DNA from: Otis tarda
Lineage: Eukaryota > Chordata > Aves > Otidiformes > Otididae
NCBI GenBank assembly: GCA_026413225.1
Contig: CM048552.1
Location: 27,393,001 to 27,457,000, forward strand
Length of the DNA: 64,000 bases
Reading direction: 5' to 3'
Shown here: positions 22,904 through 36,268 of the stretch, one piece after another
How positions within the stretch are numbered: the stretch's first letter is position 1
How the letters are laid out: the number at the start of each line of letters is the position of its first letter
Translations under genes and position numbers: made by a program
Notes under the pieces: generated by a model
Databases searched by the model: none
Told to the model about the DNA's origin: nothing
What the model saw: only the letters and a program-made list of their open reading frames with translations

Positions 22904-25183
22904 TGCAGTTTAACTCTTTGGATAGTATTTAATATTATTATCAGATAGTTCTCATAGCTTTAAAGGATACACAAAGGTACTTTAAAATAACATTTTTAAT
23001 GTCTGAGGGAAAGGAGATCATGCACGTAGTTTGTGTAGAAACTTTTGCTTTCAAATGTTTCTCTAATTATAAAACAATATTTTTAAGAATTCTGATGTTT
23101 GAGACTGGGAAGTTGATCTATTAACCAGTTTGATTATCTCAGAATAGGAGCTAATGGCCCAGATCCTCTCTGGTACCTGAAGGGCAAAAGTATAACTCAG
23201 GAACAGTTTGCAGGGGTGGCCGTAAGCCATGTCAGTGCTGCTTGGTCCTAACCCAGCTGTATGGTGATCCACTTTCCAGCTTCAACACAGTGGCCTCAGG
23301 GCTGCTCTGGCTTGTACCAGTTTCCCAAATCCCCAGCACTGCTGCTGTGATTGCCAAGAGCCCAGGGAGACTCATGGGAGGCATGGGGGCAGGGGAAGGT
23401 GCCCTCACCAGAAAAGCCCCCATTCTGGAGTATTCCTCCAAGACCTGTGCAAAATAGCAGTGTCATCTATTGAGTTAGACTGGGAAAAGCTGCTTAGATT
23501 TTGCAGGTTTTTCATTTTGCCTCGAAGTGCCTCTAGAGGCTTTTTGTATGAATTTTTCTAACGCTGTTGTGCTTTGTATGTTTTTGTGCACAGTGAGGTT
23601 GTACTAATTAATATTGATCACTGTGTTTTCGTATAGCATTCCACTGTGATGGGAAAGCTGGGAAATAAATCGTTTTCAATCACTGTTTGGATAACTTATA
23701 TATGATGCAATTTAAAAATATTGCTGTGATGTAATTTTTTTTAATTTTTTTTTTTTATTTTCCTGCTCTGAACACCTCCTTTTTTTCTCTGACAATCATT
23801 GACTGATTTAGTTCCCTGTATTTTGCAACAAGAGGTGAAATGACTGTTCTGTCTTCAAAGAGGATGGGCACTGCAAAATCTCCATCCTCCAAGGCAGGTA
23901 CCACTGATGTTAGTGCAGGTCTTGGAAGAGGGCACGCACGTAAGTTAAGTGTGGATGGGAGGTGTTTAATGCAGTGTAGAGGAATTTTTTATTGCTTTTG
24001 GTAGAGTCTATGAAGCAAATTTGTATTAGAATTGTATGGGATATTTATGAATATATGACAATTTATCAAATGGAAATGCTTTGCAAAGACGTGTCAATAT
24101 AATTTTAAACAGAAAAGAGTGAGAAAAAGAGAAATATTTTAGCACTATGGTTGCCAAAGTACTGGCCCTAGGAAGTGGGAGGTGCCCAGCCAAGGCCTTT
24201 TAGTTGCTTCAAGATTGTCTTTCGCTCACTGCATGTAGATCTAGATTTGAAGCTTTGTCCCATAGCCTGGGCCATGTCCTAACCATTTTGACATCCATCT
24301 TCTTGCTGGAATTGTCAGTATTTTCACTCAATTAGGCTTTAATGCATCTCTTTGAAAGGGTTTAGTTTCATTCCACTGTGTAGTAGAACCAAGTTGTAAG
24401 ACCCCAGTGGATGCTCCAAAACAGATTTGTCTTCTTTGAGCTTGTTCTGTTTAGAGTGGATGTAAGTGGGTCTACTTAGGGGAATAACTTTAGGAGTCTT
24501 TCACAATGTCATTCCAAAGATACATAGCTGTAAATGTAAATCATATCTGCTTACATTGCAGCCTTAGTAAATATAAGAATTAAACATATAGCCACACACA
24601 TTTTAGTTTGTTTCTGGTATTAGCTAACAACAACTCTTTCCAGAGCAAACACTTTTTCCTACAAACACACATAAAAAAAAAAGATACTCAGCAAACACCA
24701 TAATCTTATCAGCAGATTTTCTGTACATAAAATTTTAACAATTTTTCCATTAATAAAGTGTAATATCTCATGACATTACAGACCCAGAAATAGAAGCTTT
24801 ATCCTTTTAAGTACAAGAAATTTGCAGCCTAGCAATTGAACCCATAGCTAGTTGTCTGCCTAGTTCTCAAGATAATGCACCCAAAAGGCATGAAGTATGT
24901 TGTTTTCAGATATTTTATGTGGTACTGTTAGGGATATATCATCTCAGTTTATAAAGAGAAGGATATGAAAAGTAGCTCCAGTAGCATTTCTAAAAATCCC
25001 TTTAAATATTGTGCTTTTCCCCCACTTTGTAATATATGTGACATCTCCCATCATCATATGCTCTGCAGGGGGTGTGAGAATTTTGCATACATAAGTTTTG
25101 TATGAATTATGTAACTGATTCATGGTTTGCCACCTACCAGATAACTATCCAAAATCCTGCTAATATTAATTCTATGTGTCTTC
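22904..25183. other. unique AT-rich sequence, no gene seen
   Basis: Contains a T-rich tract at 23735-23760. Opposed overlapping frames at 23232-23457 are explained by local GC content. Nothing else was recognised. Confidence 0.5.
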
Positions 25184-25227
25184 AGATAATTTTGTATTGA
25201 ACTACAGATAGTTTTATATTGAACCAC
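25184..25227. repeat. 22-base tandem duplication
   Basis: Two adjacent 22-base copies, AGATAATTTTGTATTGAAC and AGATAGTTTTATATTGAAC plus three further bases each. They are identical at 19 of 22 positions. Confidence 0.85.
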
Positions 25228-25984
25228 AAATTCCTTAATAACTTATTTGAAAAAATAACTATGATGTACGAATATATATGCATGTGTTTCCTCTCTTGTT
25301 TTAGGCTTTAATTTTGTCCATGAATGTCCCTTGATAGTCACTGCATGAACATCTATCAGTAAAAGTTCTGCTTCAGATCACACAGAACACAATGTGGGAA
25401 ACTTCCGCAATGAAATTGAGCAATTTGTATGAAGATTAATACTCGTGTCTAAATCTTGACAGCAGCCTTTTAATCACATTTGGAACAAAACCATCCACAG
25501 GATGAGAAAAAGGGTTAATGACACATCTTCCCTGGAAACAGCTTGGACAAACATGGTTCGCTATATAATTTTATTTTTAAAAACCAGATTTATAGATAAT
25601 ATCTCACTGAATCAATTTTTCCTGTAAATATAGAGAAAATAACTATCCTTCCAACAAGAAGCAGCTGTGTTTTTCCAATACTATTAAATTTTGAATTAAT
25701 ACTAAAAGGAACAAAAAATGAAGGGAGTAAGTGGATTATAGGCATTACTTGTTCCAAATGACATAATTCCACCACAGGCTCCGCACTAAGTATTTATGGT
25801 AAAATGATACTTCAGCTTTAAACTATTATTGTTGAGCTCTAATTCATATTTACTGTAAACTCTTCTCTGTGGAATTTGTAATCTCTCTCGTGAACAAAAG
25901 AAAAAAGCAAAACTCAACATGAATAAGACTTTTTTGTTTAAAAATATGATTAATTAAATCTCAGCTCTGCTCTTCACAGATTTC
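25228..25984. other. unique AT-rich sequence, no gene seen
   Basis: No recognisable repeat, RNA gene or exon-like frame. Confidence 0.5.
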
Positions 25985-26890
25985 TTTCATGGAGGTGACG
26001 GCCAGTAGGGACCAGCATAATCAATTGGTCTGACCTTCTCTGTCTGCAGACTCTTGCTCAGAAGCTGGATTAAAGCATATTTTATAGGAAGACACATAAT
26101 CATTTCTTGAAGACCTAAGGTTGTGATGAACTTACAGCATCCTGATAAGCTAATCCAACGTTTATCTACCTTCCCAGCTAGAAAGGTAGTTACATTTCAT
26201 TTTAGGGTTCAAAGTTGTTTTTTCTCCCTTATCTTCAGTTCCACATATTGGATGTTCCAATGTCTCTGCCTGCAAGACGAGAAAACTCACCACGATGTGA
26301 ACAAAAGCATTGGTCATGGATCAGATCTTAAAAAAACCCAGCAGTACTCCTCAGTCTCCACATTGTCAATGGTATCTTCCATGACCTGAATTATTTGTGG
26401 GCCCCTTTGTAACTCTGCAGTTTCCACATCGTTACTCAAACGGGACTGTCAAGAGTTAGAAACAGGATTCTGATAATCTCCCTAGCAATGCTGTGCTCAG
26501 AGGCAAAGTGCCTTTCCAGTTTATTCTAGTATTACCCTTGGTGCATATGCAAGTATTTATTAAATGCCATGGCCTCACCATTAAAACAGGTCCGTGAAGA
26601 GGCACTTGTGTTTTTCTAGTGACTGCTTCAACAAGTCTCTCGCTCTGTAAGCACAGCTGGTGTTCTTTGTACCCAAATGCACCACACAGCACTTGCCTAT
26701 ATCAGAGTACATTTTGCTGGACTGTGATCAATAACTTGTCCCTAATCTAATTATTTAGTGCCTCGCCCATCTTGGTGGCATCTTTATTCTACAGATATGA
26801 GCCATATGTTCTATGGTTTGTTGATAAAAACATTAGATAACATTGGAACAAACTCTTCTAGGAGGTTTCAGGAGACGCTGTGGGTGCTGG
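25985..26890 (-). mobile_element. ancient CR1/L3-type LINE fossil, RT C-terminal half and 3' end
   Basis: The plus strand carries, in order, heavily diverged landmarks of an antisense CR1/L3-like LINE. They are: GTAGGGACCAGCATAATC (26006-26023) plus TTGGTCTGACCTTCT near the element's 3' end; CATCCTGATAAGCTAATCCAACG (about 26139); TTGGATGTTCCAATGTCTCTGC (about 26249); and GGTGGCATCTTTATTCTACAGATATGAGC (about 26774), followed by TTGATAAAAACATTAGATAACATTGG (about 26820). In the minus-strand sense the last two parallel the reverse transcriptase region around the FADDTKLGG motif and the preceding LFNIFINDL-type motif. The catalytic FADD region is mutated (it reads NKDATKMG here) and the frame is broken many times. 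Divergence is far greater than in the other CR1 copies, so this is an old amniote-age insertion. No function is expected. Confidence 0.65.
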
Positions 26891-29799
26891 ATTGAGCGCT
26901 AAGTATGAAGTGAAACTATTTCATGAATATCTTAATATCCAGTCCTGAAGGAGATCAGCTTTTTACCTCTCCATCAGCTCTCACTGCACTTCCAGGAGTC
27001 TTTGCTCCTGTCAGTATTTGTAGAAATTTTTGAAACAAATTTTGGCTTCCTCTTGAGTTATCTGCATAAAGGTCGCAGATGGGTTGAATATTTGAACGTA
27101 CCTTAATAAGTAACTTAGATATTTTCAGATAATGATATGCACTACAGAAGACTTAATTGTTTAAATCCTCACTTGAATCCAAGTTTCAGCAATATAGCTA
27201 TTGCAAAAGTCCAGGGAATGGCACAATATCCCAACTACCTTTATATCATTCAAGTCATCTTCAAGTACTATTAGAGACACAACTGAACATTTTCACACTG
27301 TATTACATAATTACGATTTTTTAAAAGTCTGTTAGGACCTTACATGCTGTGAGTTCTGTAGAAGAGTTAAGATGAAACCTGTGAGCTTTGTTGTATGCTC
27401 TTGGGGGAGGGCAATTGTACCAAGGTAAGTTAAGGAAAATAGTTTAGGACAAAAGGAAAAAAAATATTGGTGAAGATTAAATGCAGAACGAACAATAAAA
27501 GAGGGACTCTTTAAAAGCAATAGTGGTTAAACTCATCCAGAACATGAAAGAGCCAATAAGTGGTCAAACAATGTGACCAAAATGCAGATGGCTTTAGCTT
27601 GTCTGTGGTACCATAAAGAAGCGTAAGAATCAGACACGACACTTTCACAAGCCATTCTGTACAAGGGTGGAGGAAGTGGATGAAACTATAAGAGCAGCTG
27701 GAAACTCAGGCTTGTAAAAGACAGAGAATTCATTTTGTTGGGAAAACTTTTGTAAAAGTCTGTGGGAAAAGATGGAGTACTGCTTGCTGAGTGGAGTAAG
27801 GATAGTCACTGAACACAAACAGCGGTACCAGCTTCTGTGAGGGTGAGCAGAGCCCAGAGAGTGTCCAACAAGCATAGTAGTTATCCCACGATGCTGCAGG
27901 GCAGTCCAAGAGATAAGAGGAGTGTTGCGATTTATTGTACATGGAGCACGCTGCTGTTGAACTTCAGACTCCTGATAAGTCAAGATGCATGTTTTACAAA
28001 TAGCTGTGCACTGTCCTGCAGCAAATGATCAGATTCAGAATAAAGATGTTTTCCCTTGTGTGTCAGTTCTCCATGTCGCCCATCTTACCAGTAATCAGGC
28101 AAAATCTCTCACGAGGTGAAGACTGCAGAGCACTGCTGTGAGAAAGTGCACTGATTTATCGAACAGCCAAAGGAAATAGGTACATGATAGGTGGTGAGAA
28201 AGAAAATGTGAGCAAGGATCTAACCCAATTTGAATGCTTGCTGGAGTACCTCTCCAGTCTGTTTTAGGAATCTGTGGTTTAGGCCATTCTTCACATGTGC
28301 TTCATAGGCTAAAACCTACCTCTCTTTCCCATACTTTGTGCTACACAGATTGACCAACGGGCAGGATTTAGACATAATATTATCCTTGAGGCAGTGATTT
28401 TGCAGCCAGAAATGCAGGAATTATCTTCTCCCCTTTAATATAGAAGATTTACCACCAACACAGAATCCTGTGAGGCATTTTCCTCCTCTACTTCTAATGA
28501 CACAAATGCCTAAAGTTCTTAGCCTGAAAACCTGAATTTACCTCTGCTTCCTTCTCCATGTAGGATGAATGAGTCATTTTGTTCTCTGACGCTGTTTCCA
28601 ACTGCAAAACTGTTACATAAAGGCATTCAGACCTTCTGCTTTTTATTTAGCTTTGAGAATTTCCCGTGCTCACCACCAAGACTTAGGCAGAGTGAATTTC
28701 AGGATGTTTTTGAGTCAAGTGTCAGCAATGCACTGAGAGTACATTTTTTACATTTGTGCTATTTTTTTTCTTAATAATGCACCTTTTGATATTTAGCAGA
28801 GAGTAGTCCTACTTCAAAATTCAATATGTTTAAGCCAAATACTCCTTTGTCTTGTCCATGAAAGATCTCATTTCATATCAACATGACATTTACTCGGTCC
28901 CAGTCCAAGAAGACTGTCCTGTTCAGAAGGGAACTTGGGCATCTGTTTAAATCACAAGACCATCAATGGGAAGAACGTACAAAGGTTTAACTAATGGATA
29001 GGAATGAACCACACTGGGAATAGGTTACTCCTCAAAATAATTAGATTTATTCTTCTTGTTGTTGTCTATTTTTAAAAACAAAAGTGTATATATTTCTTTT
29101 AATTATGAAGTTCTTTGTTGTAATTATCTTCCTCATTCTCATCAATATTTTTTGTTTCTACTCATGAATTTTATACTTGTCTATGGATTCAAAGGTACTT
29201 AAATATGTATTCTCTGACTAGGCAGGCCTGACAAACAGGCAGCATCTGTTCAACACAGCGAGTCTTCACAGAGTTGAGGACTGACCTCTGTAGAGATGGA
29301 TAATGAGCAACTGAGGTCATCTTTACTTCCTGACCCAGGTTTCCTTTCTTTATTACACACTAGGATGGTGCTTTGCTCACACCACAATGATGAACCATTC
29401 CTGACAAGGTGATTTTCAGTAGGTGAAGCTTTCCAGTTTATTAACGTTATTTTTGACTTTGGAAAACTGATAAGTAGGATATACTGAAATGGTATACCAG
29501 ATGCTTTCTACTATTGCCTCTGAAGCAGGAGGAAGAAAGCCAGGAGTAACGGAATACGACTAAATTTAGTTCAGGAAGTGTATTACTATGCTTTATATAA
29601 AATCAAACAGGTATTTCAGTGCACTGTAAGCTGTTATTGAAATAGATTAAAGGCACTCATCACAGCATTCTAGATATCATACCATTCTCTGTCAATGTGT
29701 TATTAAATAGTGTTGTATACATGACAAATATGTTCTCTAAGCATTGAAATGCTTTGTTTTGTTTGGGGAGGGAAGGATATGCAGCAAAACAGCACTATT
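26891..29799. other. unique sequence, no gene seen
   Basis: The longest open frame (112 codons, 27645-27983, minus) overlaps other frames and has no recognisable domain. No transposon was recognised. Confidence 0.5.
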
Positions 29800-29862
29800 G
29801 GGCCATATTTTTAGCTGCTGCAAATTAACATAGCTCCACTGGGAGTAGTGCCAGGAATTTGA
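29800..29862. repeat. half of an ancient palindromic MITE-like amniote repeat (copy B)
   Basis: GGGCCATATTTTTAGCTGC, then AAATTAACATAGCTCCACTG, resembles the left arm of a palindromic amniote repeat ('gggccagattttcagctggtgtaaatcagcatagctccattg'). The family is assigned from memory and is tentative. Confidence 0.5.
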
Positions 29863-30599
29863 AATGAATGTTGAACTTGCAGTAGAATCAGCTACTGTGG
29901 TACTTCAGTGATGTGGAGGGCTGGCGTGTAGGAAACCTTTGAAAGAAAACATAATAGATTATCTGGGGATAAGCTTTGCTTCAGTGCCAGGTGAACTGAA
30001 TAAAATATTTCAAGCTGCAAAATATTGAATGTCTGCAATATGTTTCAGTACTGACAGTATAAATGCCCTATAGAGGAAAAACTGGTGCATACAAAAACCG
30101 CACCCTTCTAATACAGTCGAATTCCCTGTGTGCAGACTCTGAAGTAACGGCTAAAAACCCTGTTGTTTATAATCAGCATGGGGAATTCGCATATTCTCTA
30201 ATGAAATCCCTGTTAAATAAGCCATATGGTCATCACACTATGATTTGAAGCAAGAGGAAAAGAATGATCCTGAATCAGAAATCAGGTAAGAGGCATAAGA
30301 TGAAACAGTTAACAAATTTCATTTTTCAGATAGCAAAATGAGATAGCAAAACTTAAATCAGGCAATATTAGAAAAAAAAAACAGTTAGGAGCAATAGTAT
30401 TTTTAAAAAGCTAAGAAGTGAAATGCAATATACATGAAGAGAAAGGTACTTAACTATTCATACAGTGTGGCTGAATATTAAATGAATTGTATCTGCACTG
30501 AAAAAAAAGCATTTGGCACCATGGAGGACAGGTCAGTGGAGTCACTGCTATCCAACGTGACATCCTAAAAGCAGACAAAGTTAGAATATTGAAGGAACA

Positions 30600-30745
30600 C
30601 AGTAGAAAATACAACTGAAAGTAATGTAATATTGTGTAAATCAATCTTTCCTGGAATACTGTGTTGAGTTCTCCTCAGCTTGCCTCAGCAGAGATATAAA
30701 CAGGAAGAAAAAGGGTTCAAAACTGGGTCAGTGACACCAGAAACA
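30600..30745 (+). mobile_element. ancient CR1/L3-type LINE fragment
   Basis: TGTAAATC followed by TTCCTGGAATACTGTGTTG (about 30648-30666), then AGTTCTCCTCAGC and AGAGATATAAACAGGAAG. This follows the order of an old CR1/L3 segment ('tacaaatccatggtgcgtccacaccttgaatactgtgtgcagttctgg...aaagatatagaa'). It is strongly diverged and both ends are uncertain. Confidence 0.5.
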
Positions 30746-31070
30746 CTAGTGGAACTTATCACCACCAGTCATCATTAAAATCAAGACCAAAAAAAAAAGA
30801 AAACAATTAATCTTATGGTAAATGAATTATGAAAACATTAACAGTTATAACAAACAAGGCCCCATCACAACTCTGACAGAGGAGAAAACCAAGTAAGGGA
30901 TTATCAAGGCCAACAAGCGTTCTTTTCAAAGGTCGTAAGTAATTTGCCCCAGCTGCCTTCAGTTCACTGGATGCCCCACCAGCTGGCTGGATAAGCCCCA
31001 TCTCTGTACACCAGACACATAAACTGAGACCTTGGTGACAATACCCAGCTCTGACTGTAAATCTCAAAAT

Positions 31071-31115
31071 GAAGAAAATTATTACAGAAAGGGAAACTGA
31101 AGCACCGAAGTAATT
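31071..31115 (-). mobile_element. MIR-like SINE remnant
   Basis: TTACAGAAAGGGAAACTGAAG (31082-31102) is the reverse complement of the well-known MIR/L2-type stretch 'ctcagtttccccatctgtaa' with a few changes. Only this short core is recognisable. Confidence 0.45.
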
Positions 31116-31439
31116 CCTCCATTTGTAAAGGGGAGGATTCTTAGCAAAAAAAAAAAAACCAACAAAAAAACCCCAAACATATGGAGGGCATGATGCCCAT
31201 CAAATAGCCTAGAATTAAACCAAAGCAAAACAAAATCATAATCCTGAAAGAAGAAACAAAGCCCATGGTTCACTGGCTGGTTCAACGGTTGCCAGGTTTG
31301 TGTGGAAAATCCACCCCTATGTGAACTCATCTCAGGTGTTATTTGGAGCAGGATCCCAGTAATGAAACACAAATGGTTTTTATTAATTTTCACCCCGAAT
31401 TATGGCCACACCTTAGGGTTCTGGTTTTTGCCTTTTAGA

Positions 31440-32100
31440 GAGTAGAAGTGAAATGAGGCATTTCCTTAATTTAAGATGTAACATTAATGTGCACCCTTTG
31501 CTGGTTTCTTTTAACATGCAATTATTTCTGCCTTGATAAGATTCAATTAATTGGTGAGATAATGAAGTAGCTATTCCCCAGGAATTATTATGTAACTTAC
31601 ATTATCTTACAATGGGAGATATTAAAGCCAGAATCCTTTTCTTTCTTTGCTGTTTTCAACGATTTTGCATGTTCATTTAATACACTAAATATTCAGTATT
31701 GTAAAAAACTTCTCCTAAACCTCAGGCATGTGGTGTTTTAACAGCACATCACTTCACTGATTTGCTCAGCGAATGTTTGTTTTGTTCTTATTAATTACAA
31801 ATATGCATGTAATGATACACTGGTTTGATTTCATTATGTTACACAGGCTTTCTAAAGCCGTTGCCGAAGGAGTATAATACAATCTGCTGAGGCCTGGGCA
31901 GAGTGATCTACACACTGCTCTACATTAACCTGTAGTTCATGCATCACTGAGTTTTTTCCTCTCCTAATTAGAGACCAGCCAATTGCACTGTTTATAATTA
32001 CTTAATACGATGAGGATTTATGTAGAGAGAGATTAAATAAAGAGAAATTTAACAAAAACACGGAGCACAGACTAAACATTTAATTAGCAGAGCAGTAAGT
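31440..32100. promoter_or_regulatory. AT-rich block dense in homeodomain/POU-type motifs; candidate conserved non-coding enhancer
   Basis: Within about 660 bases there are several homeodomain-type cores: palindromic CAATTAATTG (31544-31553), TTATTAATTAC with adjacent ATATGCATGTAATG (31788-31814, POU-like), palindromic CTAATTAG (31964-31971), ATAATTAC (about 31995) and TTAATTAG (32080-32087). The block carries no recognisable transposon and no frame of note. Clusters like this are typical of developmental enhancers near transcription-factor genes, but the function here is inference only. Confidence 0.35.
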
Positions 32101-35100
32101 TTCAGGATACTGGGATCTTCAAAATGTGTTTTGTATTAGTTTGTTCTTCTGTTGTTTGAGACCACTTCATGCAGGTGGAAAACACACTGACATACTCACA
32201 AAAGCCCCTCAGAGCCTTGTATAGAAAATGCTGACATTAAATCTTCTTGATTTGAATAAATGTGTTAATGCAGATAACAGTATTTCAAGGTCTACCTCTT
32301 AAGAAAGAGGAGTAATTGTTCTATATTCAAAGATGTCACTAAATTCTTTTACAATACAGCATTACTGAGGGAGCTGGTGGCATAACTCCTCTTCAGATTT
32401 CTTTACACCGGTTTCTGTGAAGGTAGTTTGATTATTTATTCATATTGAAATTTGGAAAAAAAAACCTGCAAAAAATTAGTTTAGCATTATGAGATCAGAT
32501 GCGCTCTTGCTACTTTCCTATGGAACAAAACTATTTCTAACCTTGTCCAGATGGGAGCTGAGCACTTCAGCTTTCTCAGCTTTTTCATCTTCTGCTTGCC
32601 TTCAACAGATTTCCTGTTTCAGGGGCTAGAGCAACTCACGTTGGCTCAATAAGCCCAGTTGCTCAAATGTTTCCTTCTGTAGCAAGCCTGGATTAAACTG
32701 TTAATGATACGACTATGCAAGTAGTTGCTCCCTTGCTCTCTGATGCAGTCTGTTTGGACGATGTAGGTTAAAAAAAAAAAAAAAAGTGCTTACATATACT
32801 GTTTCCCCTAACCCAAGTCATACTGACAGAATCAGGCTAGGGTGCAACTGTCTGTGATGTTACACCAACAGATCAGAGCTGAGCATCTGTGAGCGTGCAA
32901 GGGGAGAGATGATACCCTGATCTGCTGCAGTCAGTTCAACACTTCTTACCAAAGCAAGGGTCCCAGCAAAGGAAAATGTTTCTGTTATGTTTTCAAAATA
33001 TTTCTGACTTTTCTGGGCTCATCATCTCTGCAAAGTAGATCAGAGGACAAAAACTGTTTTGCATAAAGTCTGGTCTGGAGGGACAGAATAACATTTACAT
33101 TCAATGGAAGAAACACAATAAATAAACAAAGCTATGACATTTTAAATCCTAGCAAAAGTAAGATGACAAAGGAAAGTGTTTTGGAAGAGCCAAAATAACA
33201 AACACAAAGCAATATTACAATTCCAAAATGACAAACAAGAAGCTCTGGATGTTTTCAAAACAGCTAAGCAATAAATAGCATAGCTCATCATTTGCCAGCA
33301 CCTTTTTGGAGTGCTTTCAAACACTCTTCTTTCACATTGCTCAACCTATAACATTTACACAAGTACAAATGGATAAAAATACACCACCATGAAACTAGGG
33401 CCTGAAATGTCCCACACATCATGGCTAATCTGTGCTACGGCCTTCCAGAGATGAAGGAGAGATGGGGCCCTGGGTGAGTGCTTCCAGATGAAGGACCAGA
33501 GCGGGTCCTCGTGGCCTCTCTATTTGTGCTGATTCTGTACTGTCCCATTTGCTCCCCGAGAGACTACTGTTGATCGAGACACCAACATATATTACAAGTG
33601 AGCAGTGATTACATAGCAATTGCCCAGTGTAAAGGAGCAGCAGAGGACAAAACCTGTGTTCAGCAAAGGCATGGATAATCTAGAAGCAGCACAAATTAAG
33701 CTATACCAGCATATGAAGTGTATTTACTTTTGAAAAAAGTATATATAGCTCTCTGAACACAAGTGATGAAGCTTTAAGCAGCGTAGGCAGACTGTGGCTT
33801 CGTGGGCAGCATGTACCCTTCAGCTTTGTCAAAGAGAGGAAGGTGTGGCATTGTCCTTCTTCTGGAGGAGAGAAAGAGGGTGACTGAGAGAAAGCACAAT
33901 TAGCAACTGTGCCATCTGCCCACAAGTAACTGAGAACCGGATAGATGTGTCTTGATTGCCACATGATGTTTTTAAAAAGATATGGCTGTATGTTTAACTT
34001 CCAAAACAAAGTTACACTGCTATCTAATCAGCATATTTCGTAATACTATCCAGCACAATCTCTGTTGAGTATTTCCAGTCTGCCAATGCATACCACTGTG
34101 AGAAACATTCATATACTCTGGCCTAATTCAATATACTGGAACAGTGGACTTCTTTCAAACTTTCTAATGCACATTCGGTTAAGAAACTATACAAAATCAG
34201 CAGTGACTTGCTACCAATGCAGTTCTGTTGCAAAGCAAAATGAAGAGACAAAGCTAAAGTCAGTTGGATTATGTCGGTCCTGCGGACTGATGGGGGCTGT
34301 TGGAAGAACACACAGCAGGGAGGAAGCAAGGGAGCCTCACACTCAGGCTGCTGACTTCCAGATGTCTCCACAGCTGGGCTCTCAAATGGTATGGCTGACT
34401 TGGGAGGAAGGTTCAGCACTGGCTGGGGCAGGTAGCACAGCTAGAGTTCACTGAAGTATGCTTTTAAAATAAAGATTTGTATTTGTGAGATTTAGAATAA
34501 TGTTGTAGTCGCAAAAGATTAAGGGAAGAAACAGAAGCTCTGAGCTCTGCTTTATGGTACTGTTCTCCTCAATAAGGTGAGTTCTTATGAATGCTTTAAC
34601 TTGGTTTTTTTTTCCATTCTCTCTCTCCACAAAATGAGGCTAAATAACTCAATTATTGATGCTACGAAAGACTGATGAAAGTTGCTATATAAAGAAAAAC
34701 TACTAGTTTCATAAACTTCTGTACAATGTATCCCAAAGACTTTGTGCTAATCACTGCTCCTATTTTTATATCATACTTCTGAAGTCTGTAGTGTTTCACA
34801 AGGGTAACCAAGATCAACATTAGTTTCTTTGCTTCGTGCTGTGTGACATGCTCCTGCTAGAAATCTAAGAGTTTATTTCATCTATTACAAATATGATAAT
34901 GATCACATTAATACTGCCTTTGACACAAAGGATTTTCCTTAGTAAAGCATGATGTGTTTGGTGTATTAGTTTTATTAGTTTTGTCACCCAAATTGGTCTC
35001 TTGTAAAACATCACGTACTTTCCTAAATGTGCTGAGACTGTTTGTGCCAGATACTTCATGGATATTATTATAAAAAACAAGTCTCCTTTTTGAAAAGAGC

Positions 35101-36173
35101 ATTTAATTTTTTTAGAAGATAAACAATGGAAGGGTTAAGTTATCCTAAAGGTAAAGTAAGGTCAAAGCTGTTCAGAGCCATCAAATAATTTATCCTGGAA
35201 AAAAAATACTGACAAGCTGAGCTAATCGAAGAGTTTGCTTGACTGAACATTGGCTAACACGCTACAGCACTCTATTGACTTTCCAGAACTTGTCGATCCC
35301 TTCAGCCTCCCCTGAATTACTGTAACCATGAAAGAACGACACACATCAGGAGCCCTGCTACAGTCCCAACTGCAAACGAGGCAAATATTTCTGAAATAAC
35401 TGCTCAGTGCCCTTTAAAACATGGCACTTCCTCAAGCTGACAAAAAAACTTTCTAAGACTAGTAAACTACCTGGAAAAAAGTCTCTTTGCTTTCCCAAAG
35501 AACCTCTGGAAAGTTATATGGCCTTGACATGCCAGTGAAATAACATCTGTTGTAAAAAAAAAAAACTTGGTTTTTTTTTCTTTTAATCCTGCCACTTGTG
35601 CAGTTTTGGTTATAGGTTTGTGCAAAAGGGAATTTGTAATGCATTTGTAATTCAAGCTATACGTGATCTATACAGCTATATTTTGTCGAAAAGGGAGTGC
35701 CTATTAAGAGCTATCATTATTGCTATACTATATTGTTCCCCTGATGGTTTACAATCAAGAATTTCAATCTCATATTGTGTTTTACCTTTACTTCCAAAGA
35801 CCTTCCTTTGCTAGCAGTCCCCAGCTGCCACAAATCTTTCTCCTGTTCTGCCGAATGAAGATCTCATGGCTTTACTTCCTTCTCTTCACATAAGCTGCAA
35901 TCAGTTCAACCTTTTATATAGTCTCTTCAATTTAATGAAGTAACATCCAGTCAAGTGCTGTACAGCTAATGAAGTAATTAAAAATTTGTAAGAAAGGGAT
36001 CATTGTAGTCAGTGGCAGGAATGGGGAAAGAAACAACTACCCATATTCGATTAGACTGAGAAAGAATTCCCTAAAAAGCTTCTGCACTCTCAGAGAAACC
36101 AGATGGTTCAGGACTTATATGGTGTGTAGAGCTGTTTTGCTGTGCTGAAAACTAGAGAATTTATAGAGCTGCT
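32101..36173. other. unique AT-rich sequence, no gene seen
   Basis: Contains an A16 homopolymer (32770-32785) and a T run near 34604. The 129-codon frame at 34065-34454 has an antisense frame of 98 codons over the same bases and no recognisable domain, so I treat it as chance. Confidence 0.5.
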
Positions 36174-36268
36174 GGGCCAAATCCTGCACTCACCAGAGCA
36201 TAAATCTACAATAATTCCATTAGCCTTTCTGGATTTATGTCAGTGTAATGGAAATCAGAATCTGACTC
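36174..36268. repeat. ancient palindromic MITE-like amniote repeat, both arms (copy C)
   Basis: GGGCCAAATCCTGCACTC (36174-36191) with AGCATAAATCT forms the left arm. GGATTTATGTCAGTGTAATGG (36231-36251), followed by AATCAGAATCTGACT, is an imperfect inverted match. This is the layout of the palindromic repeat whose halves are seen at 6755 and 29800. The spacer holds ATTCCATTAGCCTT, where the consensus has 'actccattgacttc'. Confidence 0.6.

Noticed and set aside
23836-23898. Exon-like segment ending in a possible donor (AAGGCAG/GTACC)
   Set aside because: Only about 20 codons, with no coding signal beyond the splice-like dinucleotides.
34065-34454. 129-codon plus-strand frame with a Cys-rich stretch
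   Set aside because: An antisense frame covers the same region and the cysteines do not follow a known zinc-finger spacing. There is no exon evidence.
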